A stretch of DNA of 64,000 nt, taken from contig NZ_KQ969496.1 of the NCBI RefSeq assembly GCF_001578885.1, forward strand, positions 62,001 to 126,000. Direction: 5' to 3'. This DNA comes from Streptococcus sp. DD12. Lineage in GTDB: Bacteria > Bacillota > Bacilli > Lactobacillales > Streptococcaceae. A program made the position numbers and the translations under genes. Numbering within the stretch: the stretch's first letter is position 1; the number at the start of each line of letters is the position of its first letter. Under the pieces are notes generated by a model, which was given only the letters and a program-made list of their open reading frames with translations, was not told where the DNA came from and made no database searches. This document shows, in pieces, positions 45,342 to 53,706 of this stretch.

Positions 45342-45926
45342 ATGACAAAAATTGCAATTATTGGAGCAACAGGCTCACTAGGAAGAGTTGTAGCCAACAC
45401 ACTTTTAAATAATTCTGAGATGGAACTCACGCTTATGTCTCGCTCGGTTGACCGTCTGCCAGACCATAAAATGGTCACTAAAGTTACCGGCAGTGTGACG
45501 AATGCTGATGTGTTAGATACCGTTCTTCAGGGACAAGATTTGGTTTTTGTTGCTTTATCTGGAGATTTACCAAGTATGGTTCAGAGCATCATTGAGAGCA
45601 TGAATCGTGTGGGAACCAAGCGCATCATCTTCATCTCATCTTATGGGATTTATGGAGAGTTACCAGGTCAAAATGGTCGGGTTGATAGCATTCTACGTCC
45701 CTATCGCCAAGCAGCAGATTTGCTAGAAACCTCTGGCTTAGACTATACCATCTTGCGTCCGGGCTGGTTTGATAACAGCAATGATATTAGCTATGAACTG
45801 ATTGACAAGGGACAAGTCATTTATGGGAACACTATTTCACGGAAGGCTATTGCCAATTATGTCGCACATATAGCTGAAAATCCTGACTTAGATGTGAAGG
45901 AAAATTATGGAATTGTTAGAGAATAA
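45342..45926 (+). CDS. NAD(P)-binding NmrA-like oxidoreductase
   Basis: A 194-residue atypical short-chain-dehydrogenase-like protein. The nucleotide motif IIGATGSLGRVVAN opens it, with FISSYGIYGELPGQ and LETSGLDYTILRPGWF typical of NmrA/YhfK-like proteins. Such proteins bind NAD(P)(H) and either reduce a small molecule or sense redox state. AAGGAG precedes the ATG. It sits in a row of oxidoreductase genes under the divergent LysR gene and is one of two intact members. Confidence 0.8.
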   Translation: MTKIAIIGATGSLGRVVANTLLNNSEMELTLMSRSVDRLPDHKMVTKVTGSVTNADVLDTVLQGQDLVFVALSGDLPSMVQSIIESMNRVGTKRIIFISSYGIYGELPGQNGRVDSILRPYRQAADLLETSGLDYTILRPGWFDNSNDISYELIDKGQVIYGNTISRKAIANYVAHIAENPDLDVKENYGIVRE

Positions 45927-45949
45927 AACAAAAGGAAGGTGACTTTATC

Positions 45950-46768
45950 ATGTTTAAAAAAGTTATTGTTTTAGTTGGTTCAGGTGCGATTGGAATGGCT
46001 ATTGCACGTCGAGTGGCCATTGGTAAAGAATTAGTCTTAGCCGACCTGAGACTAGAAACTGCCCAACGTGAAGCAGATGCTTTATCCTTGGTAGGATACT
46101 CCACTCACGCTGTAGCTTGTGATGTTTCTGACCCTCAGTCTGTTCAATCGTTAGTCGAGTTTGCTAGTGATTTGGGAGAGGTGGTTGGCCTAATCAATAC
46201 CGCAGGCATGTCTGCTTCTCAGGCTAGTGTAGAGCAGATTTTCAAAGTGGATCTTTATGGAAATGCTCTATTGTTTGAAGTATTTGCTCCTATTATGGCT
46301 GAAGGTGGTTCGGTCATCGTGATCGGATCCCAAAGTTCACATCGCTTGGAGGACTTGGGAAATGAACTGATTCGCTCCTTGGCTACACTACCATCTGATC
46401 AACTCCTTAATCTTCCTATTATCCAGGAAACATCAGATGGTTTAAGGGCTTACCAGATCGCTAAGCGTGGCAATGCCCTGAGGTGTGCCGCTGATTCAGC
46501 TAAATGGGCTGATAAACACCTACGATTTAACTGTATTTCAGCCGGTATTGTGTATACACCACTAGCAAATGATGAACTTAATGGTATCCATAAAGATTTT
46601 TATCGTAAGATGTTGGCAGATTCACCGGCAGGCCGTGGTGGTACACCAGATGATATCGCCAATCTTGCGGAGTTCCTCATGAGTGATAAAGCAAGCTATG
46701 TAGCTGGTGCTGACTTTTTGATAGATGGTGGAGCAACGGCCAACTATTTTTGGGGGAGTCAAAAGTAA
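45950..46768 (+). CDS. SDR-family oxidoreductase
   Basis: A 272-residue short-chain dehydrogenase with LVGSGAIGMAIARRVA as the cofactor motif, INTAGMSAS, the serine of VIGSQSS, and YQIAKRG supplying the Tyr and Lys. The C-terminus FLIDGGATANYFWG is standard for the family. An insertion near residues 135-165 (DLGNELIRSLATLPSDQLLNL-like) is a feature of a subset of SDRs in lactic acid bacteria. AAAGGAAGG precedes the ATG. Substrate unknown. Confidence 0.85.
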   Translation: MFKKVIVLVGSGAIGMAIARRVAIGKELVLADLRLETAQREADALSLVGYSTHAVACDVSDPQSVQSLVEFASDLGEVVGLINTAGMSASQASVEQIFKVDLYGNALLFEVFAPIMAEGGSVIVIGSQSSHRLEDLGNELIRSLATLPSDQLLNLPIIQETSDGLRAYQIAKRGNALRCAADSAKWADKHLRFNCISAGIVYTPLANDELNGIHKDFYRKMLADSPAGRGGTPDDIANLAEFLMSDKASYVAGADFLIDGGATANYFWGSQK

Positions 46769-46845
46769 TACGCATTTAAAATAAAAAAGAGCATAAGTTT
46801 TTTAAACAGATATGTTATAGGTAGCGTTGAAATTGATAGCATTCT

Positions 46846-47271
46846 TCCCCTAAAATACTGCCCAAAGAAGAGGTTGAACTCCTGGCGCAGTCAGATTCAA
46901 TGGCTTCATCTGCCTGCTTTCTGCAGGCTTACTCTATTATCAGTGTTGATAACCCTATCTTATTGGATAGACTGGTCAAGAAAGCACATCTGCAACCTTT
47001 TATCCAAAATGCCGGATATTTCTTTGTTTTCTGTGGCGGTTTTAGGCAGCATGCTGACTTTGCTCAGGTGAAGGATGTTGCTATTCAGAATACTCTTGAG
47101 GGTATCGATGCCGTCATTGTGGGGTCAGTCGATGCTAGTTTGACTGCGCAAAATATGACTCTGGCTGCTGAATCACTTGGCATGAGCGTATGCTACATCG
47201 GTGGTGTTCGCGATGGGATTGAAGCTGTTTGGCTACTTTTTGGGGGAGCTTGTCTAACGCTTACTAGCTAA
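46846..47271 (+). pseudogene. Remnant of an NfrA-type nitroreductase
   Basis: One frame reads LPKEEVELLAQSDSMASSA, AYSIISVDNPILLDRLV, GYFFVFCGGFRQHADF, then VGSVDASLTAQNMTLAAESLGM and CYIGGVRDGIEAVW. This is the middle of an NADPH-flavin oxidoreductase of the NfrA group. The first 25 or so residues and the C-terminal third are missing, and there is no start codon or ribosome site in place. The stop is at 47269-47271. Between 47272 and 47404 nothing clear is seen. Confidence 0.75.
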
Positions 47272-47404
47272 CTTAATGCCGATAATCCTCTCTTTGAGCA
47301 AGAAGACCAAAAACCAAGTCGATAGCGAGAGCTGAACCTTGAAGAAGGTGACACTGAAAATAAGGGGTCCAACAGCACCAAAAGAATTTTTTATCAGAGA
47401 AACC

Positions 47405-47436
47405 AAAACCTCTCGTACACCATAGACGAGAGGTTT
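47405..47436. terminator. Terminator-like hairpin
   Basis: AAAACCTCTCGT pairs with ACGAGAGGTTTT around a 9-base loop. It lies between converging remnants. Confidence 0.65.
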
Positions 47437-47525
47437 TGTGATTTGTTTTTGGAAAAGAACCCTACCAATAGTCAACAAAGAGAGTTTCAATTCTCAATTT
47501 CATAGACTTGGGCCTCGATTTCATC

Positions 47526-47764
47526 TCAAGAGGGTTTTTCTGTGGCGGTTTGGTCCTGTTGTTCCAGCCAAATAAGGTAGAAGCGTTTGTCACCCCCCCC
47601 GTCTGAAAAGGGAGAAAGCTCAGTTTGGGCTTGTCGATAATTTCGTTGATATAGACAGCAAACCCCATTCCAGCTTGCACCAAGCGACTGGCCGTGTGGA
47701 GAAAGTTGTAGGTCGCAACGATAGTATAGTCAAATTGCTCTAATGCGATAAAGAGTTGTTCCAA
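47526..47764 (-). pseudogene. C-terminal fragment of a LysR regulator with a poly-G frameshift
   Basis: Right after the apbE stop the minus strand reads YTIVATYNFLHTASRLVQAGMGFAV, the effector-domain end of a LysR protein. A run of eight G (plus-strand C8 at 47593-47600) then shifts the frame. The alternate frame after the run gives DKRFYLIWLEQQDQTATEKPS and a stop at 47526, a normal LysR C-terminus. Six or nine G would restore it. The DNA-binding part is absent, so the fragment is dead regardless. Confidence 0.65.
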
Positions 47765-47769
47765 AGCTA

Positions 47770-48549
47770 TTACCCTTGCTTGTTTTCCAGATGATAACCA
47801 TTTTGGTAAGCAAGCAACTGGTCCTTGGTCACCAGAAGGGCGGTGAGCTTTTCTTGCTGGATGAGTTGGGCAGCTTGCTCTTGTCCTGCGGAAAAAAGGG
47901 CTGTGGCCCAGCTGTCGGCCCAGGCCAGACTGTCTGAGAGGACGGTGACTTGGAGCAGGTCTTTTTCACCCCTCACCTCTAGGTGGTGGCCCCGCTTGGC
48001 CAGTCCAGAAGTGGCAAGGGCGCCCTCCTTGAGGGGATAAATGGCTAAAAGTTCCTGCAGATTATCCGGATTTTCGATGCCAATCTGCCAAGTAAAGTCT
48101 TCATTTTCTCTGACCTTTACCTGCATATCCCCACCACCGTTAAAGGCTACGGCGACAATTTCTGGGTAGCTGAGCAAAGCTTGTAGCCATTGCTTAAAAA
48201 GTTTTTCAATCAGCCAGCCTTTGACAAAGCCAGTCGGATTGTAACCTCCCTGAAAATAGGGGTCAAAATAGCCCTGACTGCGTTTTTTGAGGGCAATGAC
48301 CTGGGTATAGACTTCCTGAAATTCGGCGTCAAAGATGGGCCTTTGGTCCCCTGCTTGAAAACGGGAAACCAAGGATGTCTTACGGAAGGCTGAAAATTTC
48401 TCTTCTAAGCGCTCCAGTTCAGTCTGGATATGGGGAATGAGCTCTGTTAGCTTATCCTTTGCAAACGCAGGATTTGTTGTCATCAGGCTAATGGTAAAGG
48501 GCAAGGTCATGGCCTGCAGGGTTTGAGTGACCAGCTCTGGCTTAGGCAT
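47770..48549 (-). CDS. apbE: ApbE-family FAD:protein FMN transferase
   Basis: About 259 residues. Family blocks include FDPYFQGGYNPTGFVKGWLIEKL, AFNGGGDMQVKV, ATSGLAKRGHH and LAWADSWATALFSAG, which bind FAD and magnesium. The enzyme attaches FMN to a threonine of a partner protein outside the membrane. The ATG at 48549 overlaps the stop of the FMN-binding gene (ATGCCTAA), and an earlier ATG at 48567 is also possible. No signal peptide is obvious. It is the third gene of the operon with a ferric-reductase-like protein and an FMN-binding protein, its likely target. Confidence 0.88.
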   Translation of the reverse strand: MPKPELVTQTLQAMTLPFTISLMTTNPAFAKDKLTELIPHIQTELERLEEKFSAFRKTSLVSRFQAGDQRPIFDAEFQEVYTQVIALKKRSQGYFDPYFQGGYNPTGFVKGWLIEKLFKQWLQALLSYPEIVAVAFNGGGDMQVKVRENEDFTWQIGIENPDNLQELLAIYPLKEGALATSGLAKRGHHLEVRGEKDLLQVTVLSDSLAWADSWATALFSAGQEQAAQLIQQEKLTALLVTKDQLLAYQNGYHLENKQG

Positions 48550-49039
48550 TGGCTTGATTGATGGCATCTTGCAGGGAGCCTGTAAAGCCGTTGAAGGCTT
48601 CGGTTGCCCCAGATATCAACTGGACATTAGCGGACTGATTGGCTAGGGCTTCTTGCGTGTAAACCGGTAGCGCATCCGCATTGATTTGTTGCGAGCGGGC
48701 GTTTTCATTTGGAAATTCCAATACATCAATCGCTGTGATTTGGCCACTAGCAACTGTGATTTGCACCTGGTAGTCGCCTCGATTGGTCGACGTGACTGCC
48801 CCAGTAAAGCTGCCGTCTGTCAGACTAGCAGTGCTGTTTGCGCTGGTGCTAGTTGTAGTGCCTGAAGCAGGACTTGAAGCAGAAATGTTAGCAGTCGTCA
48901 CCTTGTCGCTTTTTGCGAGGTTATTGGTCAAAAGGAGAACAGCATTGGCAGCGACGGCTGTAAAGGCCGCCCCACCAAGGATAAGGTTTTGGGTATTTTT
49001 TTTCATAAACTTGCGATTAAACGAACCAGGCCCTTTCAT
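48542..49039 (-). CDS. Membrane-anchored FMN-binding domain protein
   Basis: A 165-residue protein with a basic start and one hydrophobic segment (residues about 19-42), a Ser/Thr/Ala linker, and an outer FMN-binding domain of the RnfG/NqrC/PplA kind. VQLISGATEAFNGFTGSL contains the flavinylation-site pattern (S/D)GAT, so Thr in SGAT is the likely FMN attachment point for ApbE. AAAGGAAAAG precedes the ATG at 49039. It lies between the ferric-reductase-like gene and apbE, and all three should act together in electron transfer outside the membrane. Confidence 0.85.
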   Translation of the reverse strand: MKGPGSFNRKFMKKNTQNLILGGAAFTAVAANAVLLLTNNLAKSDKVTTANISASSPASGTTTSTSANSTASLTDGSFTGAVTSTNRGDYQVQITVASGQITAIDVLEFPNENARSQQINADALPVYTQEALANQSANVQLISGATEAFNGFTGSLQDAINQANA

Positions 49040-49053
49040 CTTTTCCTTTCGTC

Positions 49054-50250
49054 TTATCTAAAGCTAAAGCCTTCGTATACCAGCTCAGCCTTGGGATTTA
49101 TTTCGTTAAAGGTTTTGGCAAAATTGTTCATCATGACCAGAGGGCCACACATGAAAACGGTGGTGTCGTCTGTTAGGTCATAATTGTCAAAGTTGAGGTA
49201 ACCGTCCACAGCACTGTCTGTGAGCATCAGATGGAGATTGGGATTATTCTCCGCATAGACGCGAAGCTCCTCCAGATAGACGGCGTTTTCAGCACCTGTA
49301 TAAGCATAGAAGAAATCGACCTGCTTGTCCAAGTTAGGATTTTCACGCAGATAGGAGATAAAAGGTGTAATGCCAATCCCTCCAGCAATCCAAACCTGCT
49401 TGTCGCGGCCTTCTTCCAAAATCATATGGCCGTAAGCTCGGTCTACCTTAACTCTGGCCCCAACTTGAAGCTCACGGTAGATTTGCCCCGTATAGTCTCC
49501 AGAACCCTTGACGGTGAAAAAGAGGGTCTTGCCCTGTCCACCGGAGATAGAGAAGGGGTGAGGGGCAGTCTCAAAACCCTTTTGCAGGATTTTAATAAAG
49601 GCAAATTGCCCGTATTGGTACTTAAACGCCTTGTTCAAGAGGAGTTCGATTTCCGTCGTGTCATGATTGAGGTGGCGAATGCCAGTTACCCGTCCCAAGT
49701 GGCCAAAGCCCAATTCTTGGTAGATGAAAATCATGTAAAAACCAGACCAAATGCCAAGAATGGCAAAGCCATTGACCACCAAGGCTAAGAGGTTAGGGGC
49801 AAAGAGGTTGACAGGACTGAGCATGTAGGCATGGACCAGCCCCAAAAGATAGGCAACATAAACCAAGCGATGGACCGTCCGCCAAATCTCGTACTTAATC
49901 TTATGCCCGAGATAAGCAATCCCGATGATGGAGAGAAAGAGGAGAATCGATACTTCCCCGATGATGCCAGCTGTGCTAGCACCCGAAATCCCCATCATGT
50001 ACTGGTGGAAAATCAGAAAAACGATGGAAAAGATGGCGAGAACCTTGTGGTAAAAATACATGCTTTCAATCCCGTGGAAGCATTTTTCAAGGATGCGAGA
50101 GCGTGTCGCCAACAGAAAGGTTAAAGCGAGAGTTGTAAGGGCGATGCCAGCCCCTGTATAGGGACTGGTGGCAGTGTTTGACGCCCATGCAAAAGCTGTA
50201 ATCAGGATGCTTAGGAGAATCAAAGCTATCCCTGGAAATTGTTTCTTCAT
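49054..50250 (-). CDS. Ferric-reductase-like transmembrane flavoprotein
   Basis: A 398-residue protein. Residues 1-190 hold six or seven hydrophobic segments with haem-ligand-type histidines (FYHKVLAIFSIVFLIFHQYM, RTVHRLVYVAYLLGLVHAYM). The C-terminal half is a ferredoxin-reductase-type domain with PHPFSISGG (FAD), GGIGITPFISYL (NAD(P)H) and MCGPLVMMNNF. It should carry electrons from cytosolic NAD(P)H across the membrane, here probably to the FMN-binding partner and on to iron or another acceptor. First gene of the three-gene operon. Confidence 0.88.
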   Translation of the reverse strand: MKKQFPGIALILLSILITAFAWASNTATSPYTGAGIALTTLALTFLLATRSRILEKCFHGIESMYFYHKVLAIFSIVFLIFHQYMMGISGASTAGIIGEVSILLFLSIIGIAYLGHKIKYEIWRTVHRLVYVAYLLGLVHAYMLSPVNLFAPNLLALVVNGFAILGIWSGFYMIFIYQELGFGHLGRVTGIRHLNHDTTEIELLLNKAFKYQYGQFAFIKILQKGFETAPHPFSISGGQGKTLFFTVKGSGDYTGQIYRELQVGARVKVDRAYGHMILEEGRDKQVWIAGGIGITPFISYLRENPNLDKQVDFFYAYTGAENAVYLEELRVYAENNPNLHLMLTDSAVDGYLNFDNYDLTDDTTVFMCGPLVMMNNFAKTFNEINPKAELVYEGFSFR

Positions 50251-50401
50251 ATCTATTCCTTACTAATTAGTAGTTTTATTAAGTGGCTATTCTAGCATAG
50301 AAATCCAAGCTGAGCAAGTTAAGCGCTTGTGTCAGGAAAGGCAATGACTGACAGGAGTCAAAGGTGTTATAATAGAAGAAATCAAAACGAAGAGGAAGCT
50401 T

Positions 50402-51331
50402 ATGAAAAAAATTGATGTTTTCGCCCATGTTTTTCTCCCCGAATACCAAAAGCGCATGACCAAGCTGGCCCCTCAGCTTTTTGAGCGGATGCCTTTCTTG
50501 CAAAATCCCGTTTTGGCAGACATGACTTTACGTCGCAAGCACCAGCCTGAGGGCGTTTTGCAGGTGATTTCCCATGTCAATGTCAATCCTGAGGATTATT
50601 TGCCAGGGCGTTCGGCCGTGCTCATGGCTAAAAAAGCCAATCAAGAACTGGTCCAAACCGTGAAAAACCATCCTGACCTTTTTGCTGGTGGGGTGGCCAT
50701 GTTGGCCCTCAATGATGTGGAAGGAAGCTTGACGATTTTGGACCAGGTGGCCCAAACCCCTGAGTTACTGGGGATTCAGCTTTTTTCTCGCCATTTAGGC
50801 CAATCCTGGGTGGCCGAAAGCTTTCGACCAATTTTTGCCAAAGCAGCTGAGCTGGACCTGCCTATCTGGCTGCACCCCGTCTTTGATGAGCGCAAGCCAG
50901 ACAATAACATCGTCTTTTCTTGGGAATACGAACAGACCCAGGCCATGCTAGAACTGGTTCAGGCGGGACTTTTCAAAGAATTTCCTCAACTCAAAATCAT
51001 TGTCCATCATGCGGGTGCCATGGTCCCTTACTTTGCCGGGCGGATTGACCACATCTTGCCTGAGGAACAAGCTCAAGATTTTCGCAAGTTTTATGTAGAT
51101 ACCGCTATCTTGGGAAATCCTAAGGCTCTGGATTTGGCTGTAGATTTTTTTGGTGTTGAACGGGTTCTTTTTGGGACAGATGCCCCACTAGGTGTCGCAC
51201 CGGCAGGTGCTACTGAGCTTATCCTAGAGGCTATTGAGGCCCTGCCCTTACAGGTTACTGAAAAAGAAGCGATTCTTTCAGGAAATGTGACGGATTTGTT
51301 GGGAGGGAATTCTTATGAAAGCAACCAATAG
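50402..51331 (+). CDS. Amidohydrolase-family protein (ACMSD-like)
   Basis: A 309-residue TIM-barrel protein of the amidohydrolase 2 group: IWLHPVFDE, KIIVHHAGAMVPYFAGRID and LFGTDAPLGVAP are family blocks holding metal His and Asp residues. At the start the usual HxH reads FAH (KKIDVFAHVFLPEY), so one expected metal ligand is replaced. Relatives decarboxylate or hydrolyse small cyclic acids. AAGAGGAAG precedes the ATG. The next gene overlaps it by 17 bases. Confidence 0.8.
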   Translation: MKKIDVFAHVFLPEYQKRMTKLAPQLFERMPFLQNPVLADMTLRRKHQPEGVLQVISHVNVNPEDYLPGRSAVLMAKKANQELVQTVKNHPDLFAGGVAMLALNDVEGSLTILDQVAQTPELLGIQLFSRHLGQSWVAESFRPIFAKAAELDLPIWLHPVFDERKPDNNIVFSWEYEQTQAMLELVQAGLFKEFPQLKIIVHHAGAMVPYFAGRIDHILPEEQAQDFRKFYVDTAILGNPKALDLAVDFFGVERVLFGTDAPLGVAPAGATELILEAIEALPLQVTEKEAILSGNVTDLLGGNSYESNQ

Positions 51332-51983
51332 CCTACAGATGTCTTTGTTTCAACTGGATTGGCGACCCGAGGACTTGTCAGACTTGCGAAGTATAGGAAA
51401 GCAAAATTTCCAACAATCTATGGCCAAAGAAGCAGGGACCTTATTTATGGCCATGGGAAGCGAGCCAGACCAGCTGGAGCGGACCTATGTCATCGAAATC
51501 TATGCGGATGACGCTGCCTATCAAGCGCATGCCCAGTCAGAGCACTTTAAAGCCTTTGCTAGCTTTGCGGCAGACCATCTTCAAGGACGTCAAATGGAAC
51601 CGCTTGTTCCGCAGATTTTGCTTGAAAAACCGGAAGCCCTACAGCTTTTAGAAACAAATGCTTACAATCTAAGGCTGGCACGCCTGACCCTTGCCCCTGA
51701 CAAGTTGGACCTTTTTAAGGCACGTGTCACTAAAGAGATGCTTGCCGCCCTTGAGACAGAAGCTGGGGTTCGGAGTCTCTTTGCTGGCCAGTTGGCAGGG
51801 CAAAAAGACCAGTGGCTCTTTATCGAGCTCTACCAAGATGACGCTGCCTATGAAAGCCATCGGCAAAGGCCCCATTTTACAACTTATATAGAAGAAACCA
51901 AAGACTTGGTCATCGCAAAAGACTTGCTGTCTCTAAAATTGGACCTTTTAGTGTCAAAGGGGAAGTTGACCTATCTAAGCTGA
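51315..51983 (+). CDS. Tandem antibiotic-biosynthesis-monooxygenase (ABM) domain protein
   Basis: A 222-residue protein made of two similar ABM ferredoxin-like domains (about residues 8-100 and 115-205). Repeated blocks are EIYADDAAYQAHAQSEHFKAF and ELYQDDAAYESHRQRPHFTTY. Single-domain relatives act as cofactor-free quinol monooxygenases. GGAGGGAA before the ATG and a 17-base overlap with the amidohydrolase gene show a two-gene unit. Substrate unknown. Confidence 0.8.
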   Translation: MKATNSLQMSLFQLDWRPEDLSDLRSIGKQNFQQSMAKEAGTLFMAMGSEPDQLERTYVIEIYADDAAYQAHAQSEHFKAFASFAADHLQGRQMEPLVPQILLEKPEALQLLETNAYNLRLARLTLAPDKLDLFKARVTKEMLAALETEAGVRSLFAGQLAGQKDQWLFIELYQDDAAYESHRQRPHFTTYIEETKDLVIAKDLLSLKLDLLVSKGKLTYLS

Positions 51984-52141
51984 AGATTGTCTTTGCAACT
52001 GCCTTTGCTTTCGTCCTGATAGCGGGCCTCACAACTCTAGCTTTGGCTGTTCTTTTGGTCAGCTGTCATCTCAAAAACAATCCAATTATCACTAATTAAA
52101 AATAATTGAGCAAAGTTCTTGCTTTTGGGAGGAAGTTAGCG

Positions 52142-52172
52142 TAGAATGTATTTGTAACTAAGGTTATTACAA
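52142..52172 (+). promoter_or_regulatory. Nitroreductase promoter and operator-like inverted repeat
   Basis: A -10-like TAGAAT lies at 52142-52147. TTGTAA (52152-52157) and TTACAA (52167-52172) flank a 9-base centre just downstream, as a repressor site over the transcription start would. No regulator gene adjoins. Confidence 0.45.
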
Positions 52173-52202
52173 AAAACAAAATGAATCACAAGAGGTAATC
52201 CT

Positions 52203-52802
52203 ATGTCAACATTTACTGAATTGCAAAAAGAACGTCGCTCTATCTATGCTTTGGGCAAAGATGTCGCTCTGTCAAACCAAGAATTGGTTGAACTGATTGA
52301 AGAAGCTGTGCTTCAAGCCCCATCAGCCTTCAACTCCCAAACATCTCGCATCGTCGTCCTCTTTGGCGAAGAGTCAGATGCTTTCTGGAATGAAATCGCT
52401 GCCTCTGAATTAGAAAAAGTAACACCAGCTGAAGCTTTTGAAGGCACCAAACAAAAATTGGCTAGCTTTGCGGCCGGAAAAGGAACCATCCTTTTCTTTG
52501 AAGACCAAGACGTGGTCAAAGGCTTGCAAGAAAACTTCCCTCTCTATGCGGAAAACTTCCCAATCTGGTCTGAACAAGCCCACGGTATTGCGCTTTACTC
52601 CGTTTGGATGGCCTTGGCGGCTAAAAACGTCGGTATGAACGTGCAACACTACAACCCATTGGTGGATGCACAAGTGGCTGAAAAATACGATATCCCTGCA
52701 AACTGGAAACTCCGTGCCCAAGCCCCATTTGGTTCTATCCAGGCGCCAGCTGGTGACAAAGAAGTACAAACAGAAAACCGCTTCAAGGTTTTTGGAGAAT
52801 AA
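52203..52802 (+). CDS. Nitroreductase-family protein
   Basis: A 199-residue FMN-dependent enzyme. ELQKERRSIYALGKDVALS at the start and LQAPSAFNSQTSRIVVLFG are the FMN-binding blocks; HYNPLVDAQVAEKYDIP and APFGSIQAPAG close the fold. It resembles the YdgI/HypR-like group that reduces nitro compounds or quinones with NAD(P)H. AGAGGTAAT precedes the ATG. A single-gene unit with its own terminator. Confidence 0.88.
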   Translation: MSTFTELQKERRSIYALGKDVALSNQELVELIEEAVLQAPSAFNSQTSRIVVLFGEESDAFWNEIAASELEKVTPAEAFEGTKQKLASFAAGKGTILFFEDQDVVKGLQENFPLYAENFPIWSEQAHGIALYSVWMALAAKNVGMNVQHYNPLVDAQVAEKYDIPANWKLRAQAPFGSIQAPAGDKEVQTENRFKVFGE

Positions 52803-52816
52803 GCAATTAAGACACA

Positions 52817-52842
52817 AACCAGGATTTTTCCTGGTTTTTTTG
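52817..52842 (+). terminator. Nitroreductase terminator
   Basis: AAACCAGG/CCTGGTTT stem with 6-base loop and a T run. Confidence 0.85.
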
Positions 52843-52904
52843 TCGATAAGGGCTTGTAAGGGCTTTTTGTCCACACCCTATTTCAGTCAATTTTTCCTCT
52901 TTTT

Positions 52905-52919
52905 GATACAATATACCCA
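52905..52919 (+). promoter_or_regulatory. Extended -10 giving a leaderless HAD phosphatase mRNA
   Basis: TGATACAAT (-10 hexamer 52907-52912) is followed by ATACCC and the ATG at 52919. The expected transcription start is the A of the ATG. No Shine-Dalgarno sequence is present. Confidence 0.55.
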
Positions 52920-53575
52920 TGCAAAAACTCACTTTACCTAAAAAGGCCATCATTTTCGATATGGATGGCGTGCTCTTTGATACCGAGCAATTTTATTACG
53001 ACCGGCGTAAGACCTTTTTAGACAGCAAAGGCATTAGCATAGGCCATTTGCCACCAGCTTATTTCATCGGGGGCAATATGAAACAGGTCTGGCAGGCTAT
53101 TTTGGGAGAAGATTACGCTAACTGGGATGTGTCAGCTTTACAGGCCGACTACACCGCTTATAAGGCTCAGCATCCGCTCCCTTATCAGGAGTTGTTATTT
53201 CCCGATGTGCCGGCTAGCTTGCAGGCCCTCAAAACAGCTGGTTTTACCATCGGCTTAGCCTCTAGCTCGACCATGGAGGATATTGAGCTAGCCTTAGAGG
53301 TGACTGGTTTAGGGGACTATTTTGCCTTTGCCTTATCTGGCGATGCCTTCCCAGAGAGCAAACCCCACCCAGCTATCTATGAGGCTGCGGTCGCACAAAC
53401 AGGTTTTGCTAAGGAAGAAGTTTTGGTGGTTGAAGATAGTAGCAAAGGCATTCAGGCAGCCGTCTCTGCTGGTTTGGAAGTGCTGGCCATTGCCGACCAG
53501 CGTTTTGGGATGGATCAGTCCAAGGCGACAGGGCTTATCGCATCTGTTAAAGATTTATTAGCGCTTGTCGGGTAA
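52919..53575 (+). CDS. HAD-IA phosphatase, beta-phosphoglucomutase-like
   Basis: A 218-residue cytosolic protein: IFDMDGVLFDTE (nucleophile Asp), the Ser in GLASSSTMED, Lys in ESKPHPAIYE, and VVEDSSKGIQAA. A small helical cap occupies residues about 25-90. Relatives include beta-phosphoglucomutase and sugar phosphatases; the substrate is not readable. The ATG directly follows the -10 hexamer by 6 bases, with no ribosome site. Confidence 0.88.
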   Translation: MQKLTLPKKAIIFDMDGVLFDTEQFYYDRRKTFLDSKGISIGHLPPAYFIGGNMKQVWQAILGEDYANWDVSALQADYTAYKAQHPLPYQELLFPDVPASLQALKTAGFTIGLASSSTMEDIELALEVTGLGDYFAFALSGDAFPESKPHPAIYEAAVAQTGFAKEEVLVVEDSSKGIQAAVSAGLEVLAIADQRFGMDQSKATGLIASVKDLLALVG

Positions 53576-53578
53576 AAC

Positions 53579-53673
53579 TTGTTTTTTTTAGGGGGATAGG
53601 TTAGAATAAGGGTAATGATTAGTTTGATAATCAAATAATTACCGCCGATAAACACCGCTGTTATGCGGTTTTT
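53579..53673 (+). promoter_or_regulatory. fabM promoter, FabT box and leader hairpin
   Basis: TTGTTT (53579-53584), a 17-base spacer and TAGAAT (53602-53607) form the promoter. The palindrome TTTGATAATCAAA (53623-53635) just after the expected start matches the FabT site. Next, ACCGC-TGTTAT-GCGGT followed by TTTT (53654-53673) is a short terminator-like hairpin ahead of the fabM start at 53707. Confidence 0.7.
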
Positions 53674-53706
53674 GCTCTAGAAAAAGTCACGACAGGAGGG
53701 CAATCC

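Noticed and set aside
47254-47490. Minus-strand hydrophobic ORF of 78 codons
   Set aside because: It crosses the terminator-like hairpin and the end of the NfrA remnant, lacks a ribosome site and resembles no family.
51984-52099. Small membrane peptide after the ABM gene (hydrophobic stretch ending LLVSCHLKNN)
   Set aside because: Strongly hydrophobic frame of about 40 codons but no usable start codon or ribosome site; possibly a remnant.
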